DNA of 64,000 nucleotides, taken from Limanda limanda. Its lineage: Eukaryota > Chordata > Actinopteri > Pleuronectiformes > Pleuronectidae. Position 1 is the first letter of the stretch, and each line of letters starts with the position of its first letter. The notes under the pieces are model-generated. The model searched no databases and had not been told where the DNA came from. It saw only the letters and a list, made by a program, of their open reading frames with translations. Positions 15,418-26,295 of the stretch are shown piece by piece. The stretch lies in the NCBI RefSeq assembly GCF_963576545.1, contig NC_083647.1, positions 6,360,507-6,424,506 on the forward strand. The letters are read 5' to 3'. Both the position numbers and the translations under genes were made by a program.

Positions 15418-15800
15418 GGAGATTTTTTAAAGTTAAGTCCAACATATTTACTGCATAGATTAAGAGATTTTTCAAAGTAAAGTCCAACATGTGTACAACT
15501 AAATCAGTTAATTTCTGGATATTTCAAAGTTCTATAAAAACACTTTGCTCAATAAGTTCATGAGAGACTGATATGCCTGTGTTCAGGACCTCTCTGACTA
15601 CCTACATACTGAATAATAAAAAATGTTACTGTATAGATTAAGAGATTTTTTAAAGTAAAGTCTAACAGTTTCACTGTGGAAGTGATCATTTCAGGATACT
15701 TCAAAGTACTTTAAAAACACTTTGCTCAATAAGTTCAGAGAGAGACTGATATGCCTGTGTTCAGGACCTCTCTGACTACCTACATACTGAATATTAAACA
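15418..15800. repeat. 178-base tandem duplication
   Basis: Two nearly identical units start at about 15448 and 15626, a period of 178 bases, with part of a third unit before them. Shared landmarks are tagattaagagatttt, aaacactttgctcaataagt and ctctctgactacctacatac. The copies differ mainly in a middle portion of about 40 bases. No open frame spans them. Confidence 0.85.
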
Positions 15801-16195
15801 TATTAACTGTGTTTTTGAATTGGAAATGATTAATAATAAACAAACACTTAAACAAACACTTGAGAAAACACTGACATTTACTTCAAAAAGCTAGGTTACA
15901 ATTTACACACTTCTTCGTCCTTTGGAAACTGTCAAGTAAAGTTTACTTACGAGTAATAATTAGTAGATAAAGACTACCTAAGTAGATTTTACTGGCGATT
16001 TTCACCCTTTGATATAAAATACACTCACATTTTGCTAGTAAATTTTACTTTGACCACCTTTGCATCTAATTTTGAAAATATTAAAATGAACTACCTTGTT
16101 TTTTCTTAATATCCACATGTTTCTAAGTAATATTTACATATTATTTGATGTACTTTACAGCACTATTCTACAATGAATTACACACTTTTTCTGCA

Positions 16196-18569
16196 TCATA
16201 TAGTCCTTTTAAATCTGAACATCGCTCTAATGTTCCTCTTGGGAAGATTGGGGAACCTTTTAAGTAGGTACTTCCTCTTTTTGACAGGTGCACCTTTATC
16301 AGGTGAACCATTGGGGGCCAACGTCTCCTCAGCTGGATCAGGCCGGATACCTTGGTCAACAGCAGCTTTCTCTTTAACTGGACCACCTTCTGCTCCAGCA
16401 GCTGCTGGTTCTTCATGCAGGTTTGTGCTGCCTTCAAATAATGGAGGAATGGCTGAGTCTAAAGAAAGGATGCCTTGAAACCACGCAGTTTTGGGTTTCC
16501 CTTCAGCCTTCTTGTTGAAGGCTTTCCCCCGAGGGTCATCCGTCTTTAAAACCACTGTTCTCCTGAACGAGGCAGCCAGGTCTGTGAGGCTGTCGTCGGA
16601 GAAACCATCCTTCAAGACATCCTTCAGGCAGTCCATTTTTGTAATTGAATCCTTCACACTAAGTAAAACATGACAAAAAAAACATTACTCAATTAAATAA
16701 AATAATCAATTAATCTATTCAACTCTTTTGATACCAAATCAACGCCACTTACTACAAGCTGGTGTCTTTGTCCCCCATTATGTGTGCCATGGTGATAAAT
16801 GGGTGCAGAAGAGCTTCAGCAGGAGTGATCCTCTGCTTATAGTTTGTGTGCAGAAGACATTTCAGGAGGCTCACAAATTCTCTGCGATCCGAAAACTCAA
16901 TGAAGTCCTGAAACTCTGGGTAAATCTAGATTTGAAACAGAGAAGATTCAGTTCAGAGTCTTCAGTTTATCTGCTTCCTGTCTCTCAGTGACAGAATACG
17001 TTCTTATGAAATATACTACTTACTGTTTCTAGCTGATCCAGGGACTGGACAATAGGCAACCTCTTTTTTGGCGATATTCCAGTTACCTTCTTCAAATCCT
17101 TTATTGGGGTCTACAAGAACGGAACTTATATTATACACTTCTTCCTAAATCTGTTAAGAATTTTATATTGTTTTCTGATTAGACGATCAAATAACGTTAA
17201 CAGCTCAGAAAAAGGCAAAGCAACATTTACATGTAAGTACCTTCAGCGTCCATGCCTTGTTCCATTTCACCTTGAAGAACCTTTTACTGAATTTTCCAGC
17301 TTTGAGAAGTTTGTCAGTGGGTACGCCCAGCAAACGAACTATGGACCTCATCTGGGAGAAGAATATAGAATCACATCAGCCAACATACTGATTGGGTTTG
17401 GACAATTTTCTATAGCAGTATGTGAGAAGCTGTGCAGTCAAATCTAGACATATTAGGTTACTTACCATCTGATACTCGGAGTGTACATCAAACAGGTGTC
17501 TGCTGAGGTACAGGAATGAAAGAACACACCCAAGACCCCAAATGTCTATTGCCGATGTGATGGGGAGGCCCAGGGAGACTTCAGGTGCCCTGTTTGTTGA
17601 GTACAAGATCCACAAGAGCTATTAAGTACATTATCAATTTCAAAATGTGTACTGAAAGCTGACTCTCCAGGCCTCTCAAGCATCATTTACAGCTGAACAG
17701 CAAACATGTTCAAAGAATAGCTTTGCAGAATGAACCAACCTGTATCCCATGGGCATAATCTTTATCCCAAGTTTGACTTGAGTGGTCTTACGTGACATGC
17801 CAAAGTCAATAAGTTTGACTTTGTAGGGCTGTTTACTGTGGTTAACCAGCATGATGTTATCTGGCTTCAGGTCACAGTGGATGAATCCAAGTCTCCTCAA
17901 GGCATCCAAGGCAATCAGCAACTGCAGGGACAAAGGACAAAATATAGATCAAACACATTATTGATATGTAAATCAACAAGAAACATGATTTATGACCCTC
18001 TAATATCTATATCCTAAGTCTACTGACTATTATTTATATATATCTTGTATATTATACTTTACTTGTGCATCACCACACAAGGATTACCTGATGTGCTATT
18101 GGGCGTATTTCGCTGACAGACAGTGGCTTATAAAATCTGTTTTTGATGAACTGATGGATATTCCTGTCTAGCATTTCAAAAGCTAGACACTCATGTCCTT
18201 TGTGCTCAAAATTTTCAAAGAACTCCACCAGGTTCGTCTTCCCTGGGTCGAGAACCCTCAGGGCATTTAGCATTTTGATCTGTGAGAGGTAACATAGAGA
18301 AGAGAAATCATGAAATCAGTTGTTAATTTATTTACATAAATTTTATTAAAGATATTGATTATTGTGTAAGTGGCATGACTCACTTCTCTTTCTGTGTCTT
18401 TACATTTCTCAGCTTTGGAAATCTTGAGGGCCACAACCTGTTTTGTGATCAAATTTAAGCTCTTGGCAACTTTGCCAAAGTTTCCTTCACCAATGAAACC
18501 CTGGATGAGGTAGGTACTTGTTCTGCTGTACAGGAGTTCACCATATTGTACGATGAAGTCCGTTGACAT
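16196..18569 (-). CDS. HIPK/DYRK-like protein kinase
   Basis: A CMGC-group kinase resembling the HIPK-like genes that are expanded in fish. Eight coding exons fit in phase: 18569-18384, 18279-18088, 17921-17740, 17589-17466, 17351-17241, 17110-17024, 16925-16753 and 16658-16196, giving about 505 residues. Visible kinase features are the glycine loop GEGNFGKV (27-34), ATP-binding Lys in VALK (Lys49), catalytic loop HCDLKPDN (Asp143), DFG (165-167) and APE (188-190). The catalytic loop has Cys where most kinases have Arg (HRD), as in HIPK/DYRK relatives. The activation segment reads GIKIMPMGYRAPEV, so the tyrosine that HIPKs autophosphorylate in their STY motif is replaced. After the kinase domain, exon 8 adds about 155 residues ending in a Lys/Arg-rich stretch (KKRKYLLKR) that could be a nuclear signal. 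It is much shorter than HIPK1-4 and lacks their long C-terminal regions. The substrate cannot be told from sequence. Confidence 0.88.
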
Positions 18570-19075
18570 ACTCTCTTCTGTGAGGAAGGAGGAGAACGTG
18601 TTAAGGTCACAACATGGAGTTGGTGGGGCTCATTCAGTGAAAACAACATTATATAGTGTAACCATGCAGCTGAAGCCTCCATATAAATACATGTTTAGTT
18701 TATTTACCACATGAAGATGAGTAAATTGTTAAATACTGAATATTGTGCATAATGACCACAATTCTTGCATTTAAAATTTTAGTTAGTACGTACATTGTCA
18801 AAGTAGTCATTGTGGTGACAGGATGTCAGTGATATATTATGTTACAGAGTTCTTTTGCTGATTAAGTATCATGTAAGTATTTAAATTGACATGATAATTT
18901 AATCTAGCTATAACATTGAAATACCTGATTTCATTTTATTGTTGTCGTAGTAAGTACAGTACTTGGTTGGACAATCATCATGCAGTTGGTCGATCTCAAA
19001 TTGGATGATATCTTGCCTAAAAATGTATTTTCCCCCACATCCTTGTGCTTGGATGGCCTTCAAATAACCTATTCA

Positions 19076-19166
19076 CAGGTCCTGCATTGCTTTCAATGTC
19101 TTTAATCTTTTCCACTTCAAATGCAAATGAAAGATGAAAGGCAATCAATCATTTTGTTGTGGCTTT
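19076..19166 (+). repeat. Left copy of a ~90-base direct repeat
   Basis: Similar over about 90 bases to 21271-21362, in the same orientation. Shared words include gcattgctttcaatgtcttt and ggcaatcaat. The two copies bracket the LINE fragments. They are far too long to be an ordinary target-site duplication. Confidence 0.8.
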
Positions 19167-19429
19167 GCTGCTTACCCCAAACAGTTTACTGTTATAGATG
19201 GCGGTGATTCACCTTGATGTTGGTTGCATCCCGCCAATAAACTGAACAAAGAAGAAGAAGGATTTTTTGGAAGAAGAAAGAATGTCTTCATTTTACAGTG
19301 CAGTGTAATGTTTCACATCCGAGTCGGAAGTATTCAGGGTTTATTTGTTAGAAAGAGATTGATAAAATAATGAAGATATTGAAGAGATTGATAAAAAGTT
19401 TTAAAACAATAATTCTAGATGCTGAAAAT

Positions 19430-20083
19430 TGGAGATCAACACCTGTGGGAGAAGTTTGAGGCATGGTTAGTAGACAACGGGAAGCCGAAGGAAATGGCAG
19501 TATCCAGTACTGAAGATGGGGGAGGATGCAGAACTGTATGATGACGAGAAGGCAGAGATGATTATGAAAGCACTTATTCAAATCAGTAGTTCTGATAACC
19601 TGATGAAGGATGGCAAGAGTGGAAGTGCAAGGATTTCCACTCATCCTGGAATCCTTGAGAGAAGGGACGATACTAACATTACAATGGTTGCTCCATTCAC
19701 TTTGGAACAAATGAGGAGAGCAAAAGAAAGATCTGGGCTAACATCTCCAAGGAAATATCAAATCAGTTATGAAATCCTAAAGCAGTTACATATTGTAGCA
19801 TCACCAGGGAAGGATCAATCAAATCCAATGAACTATAAGGCAATAGCACATTATTACATGGTAGTGGTTATGGAAAAAATGATTAGGTAATGATTGCCAT
19901 TTTATATGTAAAGCAGAGGAATCCAATCTCGCCATTAGAGTGGATTTAAGAGGGGAAGAGGGAACATGGACCCGGTCATATGCTTGGATCAGGAAGGTAT
20001 ATGGTGGAAAAATGGTAGTTCTCAGGGTGGTGTCATTAGTCCAATATTGTTTTGCATCACGATTATTGATGTTATTGAGGCAG
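19430..20083 (+). mobile_element. Decayed LINE reverse-transcriptase fragment (I/Nimb-like), 3' truncated
   Basis: The plus strand reads as broken reverse transcriptase. It contains APFTLEQMRRAKERSGLTSP, then SPGKDQSNPMNYKAIA and VVMEKMIR, matching the N-terminal part of the RT domain where an intact element has PGKD...NYRPIAL...MERM. After a damaged stretch, SSQGGVISPILFCITIIDVI near 20015-20080 is a recognisable version of the motif with P-Q-G-S-V-x-S-P-x-L-F. Frame changes and a stop at 19888-19890 show it is dead. It ends abruptly where the minus-strand LINE begins. The clade is assigned from memory and is uncertain; the RT identity is firmer. Confidence 0.7.
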
Positions 20084-20084
20084 A

Positions 20085-21269
20085 ACCTTGAAGGACCCCA
20101 GTAATGAGTGGACAAGGTTCTGACACAGATCCTCTCCAAGTTACCCGGTAGGTAACGTCTTTGAGGTAGATCATAAAGTGAGGAAATAAGGTTCTTGTGG
20201 TTCACCGTTTCAAATGCAGCAGAAAGTTCCAGAAGGAAGACTATAGAGGAGAGAGAGGCTACTCTAGCGGTGTGAAGTTGCTCAGAGACAGCAAGGAGGG
20301 CAGTCTCAGTTCAGTGGCCTGTCTTTAACCAGACTGGTGGGGGTCAAGAAGGTTGTTCTTGTGAAAAGTGGAGGAGAGCTGGTTAAAGATATCACGCTCG
20401 AGTGCTTTGGAGAGAAAAGGAAAGAGAGAGCGAGGTCTGTAGTGGTTCACTTTAGATGGGTTGAGGGTGGGTTTCTTGAGGTGAGCGTTTACTCTTGGCT
20501 CTTTAAGAGAGTTAGGGAAGTGTTCATAAGATGGCCATGAAAAGAAAGAAGATGGGGAGCAATTTATTGGAGCGTGTGAGAAGGAATGGGGTGGACTTGT
20601 GCACCTGTCAAGAAGTAAGAGGACAGAGTAGAGAAGAGAGTGTCTGTCGCAGACTTAGGATGCATGAGTGAAAAAGAGTCAGATAAAGAGGGGCCTGATT
20701 AAACAGATGAGGCCAGAGAGGAGGGAGAGAGGGTTGTGACGGACAGGTACAGAGTCTGTTGATGTGGTAGGGTTGTCAGATTGTGAGAGCTGGAGAGTGT
20801 AAGAGAGGAGGTAGAGCAGTTTCTGGTGAAAATAAGATTGAGTTGGTTGCCAGCTTCGTGAGTAGGTGGGGAAAGAGTGAGCGAGAGAGTAGAAGAAAAA
20901 TAAGTAAGTCAGACGTCTTCTCTGTCTGGATGTTGAAGTTGCCAAGAAATTTTTCTGGGATGTTCGAGAGGAGGACGTATAATTCTTCCAAAAACTGGTG
21001 GATGGTAGAAAACATTGTTTAATTGTGCCGAATGAGTTACAGTCACAGCATGTAATTCAAAAGACAGTGTAGTAAAAGAGAGAAAAACTCCATTTGGGGG
21101 TGATGACCTGTACCAGCACCTCTGCCAGTGGGTCTGGGTGTGTGGGTGAAAAAGTAAGCTGAGGAGAGAGCGACGGGATGGATGTGTTGGCTGGTGTGAT
21201 ACAAGTCTCGTCGAGAACAAGGAAGTCAAGGGATACTGCTTGTGCTGAATCGTCTTCAATTAATTTCAT
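20085..21269 (-). mobile_element. Decayed LINE fragment (endonuclease and start of RT), 3' truncated
   Basis: Read on the minus strand, the segment from 21269 to about 20740 resembles the apurinic-type endonuclease of fish LINEs. It has LDFLVLDETCITPANTS, TPKWSFSLFYYT, FELHAVTVTH and, after a frameshift, FLEELYVLLSNIPE and GNFNIQ (intact form GDFNIH). The part nearer 20085 carries a degraded RT region, with coding remains of G-V-P-Q-G-S at about 20085-20100. Frames shift several times, so it is inactive. It resembles the Rex/CR1/L2-like fish LINEs, but I cannot fix the family without a repeat library. Confidence 0.75.
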
Positions 21270-21270
21270 A

Positions 21271-21362
21271 GGTCATGCATTGCTTTCAATGTCTTTAATC
21301 TGTTCCTATCCAAAGGCAACTGAAAGATGAACGGCAATCAATATTTTTTTTTTGTGGCTTCT
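21271..21362 (+). repeat. Right copy of the ~90-base direct repeat
   Basis: Partner of 19076-19166. Similarity falls off after the gtggctt at its right end and is weaker to the left of ggtcatgc. A few substitutions and a t-run expansion separate the copies. Confidence 0.8.
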
Positions 21363-21472
21363 TTGTAGAAAAAGTTAAAAAATATATATATATTGTGTAC
21401 AGTATATCATGCCATCGGTGGAAAACAGTGTGTACGTATCTGTTGCACAACTGTTTCTATTATAAACTGGAA

Positions 21473-21811
21473 CAGGGCGATAAGGCCAAAAATGAAGACA
21501 TGATAAACATTTATATATCGGTTGATAATGTTAAAAATAAATGGGACAATATTGTTTCTTATGTTAAGTGTAAAATCTGTTTCTTTTGTAAGACTGAAGG
21601 TTGTGGTTTTAAATTCTTCTTTATGAGCAGCGAATGACAAACACTCGATAAACAGCAAAATATTGTACAAATCTGGGGTAGATCAATTATGTGTATGTCC
21701 TCACTGTGCTTACACAATGGATACACAATAACTCAACATAAAGTGAACTTGTGTTATACTGCTATTGATGATAATTATATTGCGATAATAAATTACATTT
21801 ATTTCCAAGCC
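21473..21811 (+). mobile_element. hAT-type MITE remnant, copy 1
   Basis: The left end reads cagggcgataaggccaaaaa, close to the common fish hAT MITE terminus (cagggctgggcgatat...). Inside are gactgaaggttgtggtttta, gcagcgaatgacaaaca and aacagcaaaa, shared with the copy at 57117-57759 and, inverted, with 29740-29935. The right end is worn and placed only roughly. Confidence 0.6.
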
Positions 21812-21829
21812 GTAATACGTCCCCTGTTC

Positions 21830-21957
21830 AGTCATCCTGAGCAACAACGCGTGTTGTTACCCTCCTGTGCGGCAGGTGGCAGTACATTGACGTGTAACCA
21901 AGCAGCGGAGGCGAATAAGCAGCGCACAGTAACAAGCTGTGAAAGGTTATCTCGTAG
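21830..21957 (+). promoter_or_regulatory. Probable mtres1 promoter and non-coding first exon
   Basis: A compact G+C-richer stretch ends at a strong splice donor, ctcgtag then gtgagt at 21958. The next acceptor in the right place (tttttgtag at 22697-22705) leads straight into the mtres1 coding exon. I infer a non-coding exon 1 ending at 21957. G+C stays raised to about 22140. Confidence 0.55.
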
Positions 21958-22044
21958 GTGAGTGGTCTAATAAATAAAACTAATCATGTGAAGAGCTTGC
22001 ACTTCAGTGTTAGGCAGCAGAGTCCCTCCGGCCACAGCCCGCGG

Positions 22045-22088
22045 GGTGTGTGTGTTGTTGTTGTGTGTGTGTGTGTGTGTGTGTGTGT
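22045..22088. repeat. GT microsatellite in mtres1 intron 1
   Basis: A run of gt dinucleotides with a short gttgtt interruption, just downstream of the proposed non-coding exon of mtres1. Confidence 0.9.
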
Positions 22089-22724
22089 TAGCAGGCTCGT
22101 AGCGAGTCCCTGTACTCACTGAAGGAAGTGAAGCTAGTTAGCTGCAGCTAACTTGGTTCAACTTCACTCAGTCAGGCAGTCTTCATGTTAGATTAGGTTT
22201 TATATTGAGTGAAGCAGCAGGCAGCGACGAGACTAAACAGAATCTGCAACAGAGCTGACTCTCATCTGAATGTTTGTTGTTGTTTGGCTGCAAGAAGAAA
22301 ACAAAAACATGTCAATAATGATGCTCCAGTTTGTGCTCTTCTCGTTGTCAGTGTTTTAAAGTAATTTGTGCTGAAGTCTTTAATGTGCCCTTGATTGTTC
22401 TAGAGTGAGGCTTTTATCTTGAGGGTTGAATTTGTTGAATAGTGCTGCAGAACCTCATCATCTTACCTTTCTATTTACAAAGGTATTATAGCAATTGAAA
22501 AACAATTGGACATATAATGTATTAAATGTAACAACACAATACATATTATGTAAAGGTAGATCTCTAATAATCATTACTTATAATCAGGGTTAGTGTTAAT
22601 ACTAATTGATAATTCATCATCCTACACATATAGACCAAAACTACATATGTCATATGGAGGCTGGTGGTGCCGCTCGATGCCTCTTAACCTGCGGTGTTTT
22701 TGTAGTGACAGGGTGGAACACAAC

Positions 22725-23645
22725 ATGCAGAACCTGGTGGTGCAGTCACTTGCCATGAGGCAGCTGGGGAGGCTGAACCCACGCCACCTGCTGGCTGCTG
22801 AATATGGACTGAGGCAGAGTCGATGGTGTCCCAGGAGCATCCACACGCGCCAGCTGTGGGGCTGCTCGTCATTCCCCACGTTTGGCTGTCACAGGCCGAC
22901 CTCCCACAGCAGAGACTCTGTCAGGAGTTGGTCCGTTCATCATCTGAGATCCAAAAGCACGAAGAAGAAAGAAACTGCTCCGACAGCACAGGTGGAGGAA
23001 GAAGATGAGGATGAGGAAGACCCAGAGGACAACGATAATGATGATGAGGTGGATATGGACCCAGATCAACCAAAGGAATATAAAGATATGGAAAAGTATG
23101 TGAAGTCTTTCCGGTACGATGGCATCATGAAGGCTGGCCTGGACATGGCAAATAAGTGAGTCAGTCTATGTTTACAAGCTGTGCAGACATTTTCTGTATA
23201 GCTTATGAATATTCGATAACCATTATCAAATGTGACTTTTAAACAGTAAAAAGGTTGCAGCCTTTTAAATCCCTGAATAAAGTGTTTCCTTCATTTTGTT
23301 GCAGAAAGATTGAAGATGCCTTCTACAGCAATAAACTCCGGCTAAACGGGCAGAAACTCATCAAAAAAAGTAAAATGGTGAGTAATGTCTTGTGACAAAT
23401 TATGTAGTCCTGCACGTAATCCTCAAATATACATTAACACATTTTTTTTTTCCTGTATTCAGGTGAAAGCTGGGGACACGTTAGACATGGTCCTGTCGGA
23501 GAACCAAGCAGGAGACACTGTCACCTTGATGAGAGTCATCGTCACAAGTGTTTTTGCTGAAACCAGTAAAAAAGAAAAGTACAAAGTTGCCATCAGGCGC
23601 TGGAAATCTATAGAGCTGTCCAAGGACGAGGCCTTTAAGCCATGA
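22725..23645 (+). CDS. mtres1: Mitochondrial transcription rescue factor 1 (C6orf203)
   Basis: MTRES1 is a mitochondrial matrix RNA-binding protein that keeps up mitochondrial transcription under stress and is linked to the mitoribosome. Three coding exons, 22725-23155, 23305-23377 and 23463-23645, give about 228 residues; the human protein has 240. The start Met (MQNLVVQSLAMRQLGR) lies 20 bases inside the exon, and the N terminus is Arg-rich with almost no acid, as in a mitochondrial targeting peptide. Residues 91-115 are a run of Glu and Asp. Residues 125-215 hold the S4-like RNA-binding domain, with SFRYDGIMKAGLDMANKKIE, LRLNGQKLIKKSKMVKAGD and the C-terminal KYKVAIRRWK. All introns are GT-AG and in phase. 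The open frame extends upstream to 22593, but a good acceptor at 22705 makes that part intron. Confidence 0.93.
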
Positions 23646-23858
23646 ACATGGACGGGAAGAGACTGTAATGCCAGCAAGGCAACAACACAGACATGGTATG
23701 ACTGGCAGTTTGAATGGTCTCCAAGAAGTTGGATCGAGAATCGATAACAGTGGTATAATGTAGAGATGAACATTTCTCAATGGCTGTAGACATTCAGCAG
23801 TTGGCTGGGAGAAAGATTTGGATTGTTTACCTTTCCCCACCATATACTCTGCGAGTCC

Positions 23859-23864
23859 AATAAA
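23859..23864 (+). terminator. mtres1 poly(A) signal
   Basis: AATAAA lies 214 bases after the mtres1 stop codon and is followed by tgtgcac and later GT-rich sequence. It is the first canonical signal after the gene. Confidence 0.65.
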
Positions 23865-24689
23865 TGTGCACTTTGAAGTTTGGAAAATGTTTGAAAATGG
23901 AAAAATTGCTGATGAAGAGCGCCATGAATTGAAGTTGACGAGCTCCGTCTGACTCGGTTGCCTGGGTTTGTTTAGCTTTTCCCTGTAAATCTTAATTTAA
24001 TCGTTTTCTAAATGGTACAACATTGTATGAAGGACCAACATTCATGTTATTTAGTTTTCTCATGTATTGGCACATCAAAATTGGGAAATTGGTCAGGATT
24101 CAGGACAGGCACAACTCCCGCTCCCTGCTGAAGAAATGTATGCACGACTACGTACCTCAACAGTTCAGTGTTATTATGTAAAACAGTCTGATAATGTCAT
24201 ATTTATAACTAGGATTTTATTAGAAAGGTTATCATGATCCATTGTCATGTTAAATTGTCTTTATAGTATAAACTTCTATAAGAAGGCTTAACATAAGCAC
24301 GTTGTTATTAAAACAGTGGTGGCACAATGCTACATCAGTAACTGTAACGGAAATACAGACAGGTGACAAATTACAGGAAAAAACGATACAAGGTGAGTTA
24401 AGAGTTGGGCCAACATGTGTCAACAGCTTCAGTGGAGCTTTGCATTCAATCCACAAGTGTCTGAACTCGACTAGAGGGATGAGACCCTGTTCTTCTAAGG
24501 TATACTGGTATTTTGATGATGATGACGAAGGAGAGAGGAGAGATGTCACATCTGTCAGAAATGTCCTGTAGGTTTTCATCTATTGGAGATATACTGAGAT
24601 CTAACAACGGTAAAGGCCATAATAGAGGTTTTCAGACTTGAACTCCAGTGTATGTCCGCAGGACTGGGTCTGGTGTTTGAGATTCACAA
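23865..24689. other. Spacer after mtres1
   Basis: About 0.8 kb of AT-rich sequence between the mtres1 end and the composite repeat. It holds an 89-codon chance frame at 24302-24571 with no resemblance I know, and no evident RNA gene. Confidence 0.45.
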
Positions 24690-26295
24690 CAACAAAGAAA
24701 TCTCCAGTGCTCAGGTGAGGTGTGGCGCAGCCTGCAGAGGCAGGACGCAATTTTGTTTACAGCACATGGACACCTGCATCATTCTCAGCAAAAGCTCAGG
24801 GGCCTCATTTGTAAAACAGCGAGTAGGATTCATACTGAAAGTGTACGTGTGCACAAAAGCCGATTTTTTTTTCAGATTTATAAAACTGCGTACACACCTG
24901 AACGCAATGTTCACTTCAGAAATCACAGTTCGCCCTCTACACGCCCACTTTCAACCATAAATGTTCAATGCAAAGCAACTAATGAATATTAAATGATCCT
25001 GCTGACCAATGGGTTTTCACAGTGAATCATGACAGAGTCATGGCATCAAGGGATGAGAAGGGGAAGCTAAACTTTCTGACCCTGACATTGAGGTGTTTGG
25101 TGGTGAGGTGGAGAGCGATTAATAATGAAAATACACTGTTGCTGCTGCTGATAAAACAGTGAGTTAGAGCAAAGACGATAGAACGGAGCCTGGAATTAAA
25201 AAAAGATCCAATTGGAGCGTTCCAAGCTGTCAGAATGTGAGGATGCTTGTATCACCTGTCCGAGTTTTAATCTTTGTTATCAAATGTAGAGACAGTTAGT
25301 ATAGATGTCCACAATCTATACAAGTTAAAATAATAATTATTATATACTTTTTTGGTACTGGGATGGATCGGTTCCATCGGTCGATCTGTGTAATACTGGA
25401 ATCAGTTCAGGACAAAGATCCAAGATCACAGATCTATGGAATATATATCAGCTGATCAGTCATCATGGGACAAGAACTCTTTGTGATCACTGAACACTCA
25501 TTTCCTCACTCTCGAGCATCCATCATGTAGCATTACTGCAGTATTTACATATTTAGAGCAATCGGACCGATTACCTCACGAATCAGTGTGAACCTAACCT
25601 CTCTGGGATCTTATTTGGAAATAGAAGTTTGAAAGTGAACAGTTTTTCTATATTTTTTAAGAGTGATCTCCAGTGAGCTCTGTGCGCCTGATGGAACAGT
25701 CACGTTCACTGCTACGATTTTACGAACCCTTGTCCTTGATGATACATGCAGTGTCAAAGATATTATTAAAAACTATTAACGACTAAGCTGTTTGATGGTA
25801 TCTGAACGTAAAAGTAAAAGTTGTTTTATATCTTTTTCAATTGAAGGTTCTTATGGATCAGTTTAGTCGCGCGAGCACGACCAAAGCTGTTGGTTTTAAT
25901 GGTAGTGATGAAGTGGATCAATAATCTGCTTCACATCACCACCCCACATATTCATCGTCATTTTACCGTCTCCAAGTTTGTTCAAGTTTGTTTTTATAAA
26001 TCCCAAGGTTTGCGTGAGAAGTGGTGTACGCAAGTTTCAGGCCCTGTTTTGTGTGCGTACACAATGATTATAAATGAGGCCCCTGGACATCTTTGTCAGT
26101 GTCCTCTATGTGTGTGGCATCGCCTTTTCACCCTGAGATAATTGTTTTCTTTCATTTTAGAAACGTCCTCAACACACCCACTCAGCATCGGCTGATTCAG
26201 GCATCCTCCAGAGTAACTCAGGTTCTGGCAGGAGAAACTGGGGAATGTTTGGAGCCTCTGACCTCAATATTAACTCTCACATACAGCCCCTCTCG
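24690..26295 (+). repeat. Dispersed repeat family R, copy split by a later insertion
   Basis: The left part (24690-24798) and right part (26084-26295) together match the uninterrupted copies at 47220-47590 and 55960-56340. Landmarks on the left are aggtgaggtgtggcgcagc and tttacagcacat; on the right gtgtgtggcatcgcc, cctcaacacaccc and tacagcccctc. The middle is the 24799-26083 element. The class of family R is unknown to me. Confidence 0.65.
24799..26083. mobile_element. DNA transposon (Harbinger-like ends), nested in repeat R
   Basis: About 1.28 kb with inverted ends: ggggcctcatttgtaa on the left, and ggggcctcatttataa when the right end is read on the minus strand. Just inside both ends are gtacg/gcgtac-rich stretches. 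No intact frame remains. A degraded plus-strand reading near 25040-25240 (MASRDEKGKLNF..., then KKRSNWSVPSC in another frame) faintly recalls the MYB-like protein of PIF/Harbinger elements. The boundary is supported by comparing with the unsplit copy of repeat R at 47.4 kb. No clear target-site duplication is seen, so the superfamily is tentative. Confidence 0.6.

Larger units (their letters stand above)
11164..16195. other. Convergent spacer between tmem151b and the kinase gene
   Basis: The first 0.9 kb is probably tmem151b 3' UTR. The stretch from 12060 to 13770 is AT-rich with no recognisable feature. A GC-richer block at 13775-14045 and a 178-base tandem duplication at 15418-15800 are listed separately. 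Between 14046 and 15400 I see only short chance open frames. The last few hundred bases before 16196 are probably the kinase 3' UTR. Confidence 0.5.
18570..21829. other. Repeat-rich spacer between the kinase gene and mtres1
   Basis: The kinase 5' UTR and promoter should lie just above 18569, but no clear upstream exon could be fixed. From about 19055 to 21811 the sequence is almost wholly decayed mobile-element DNA, listed separately. I see no host gene in it. Confidence 0.5.
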
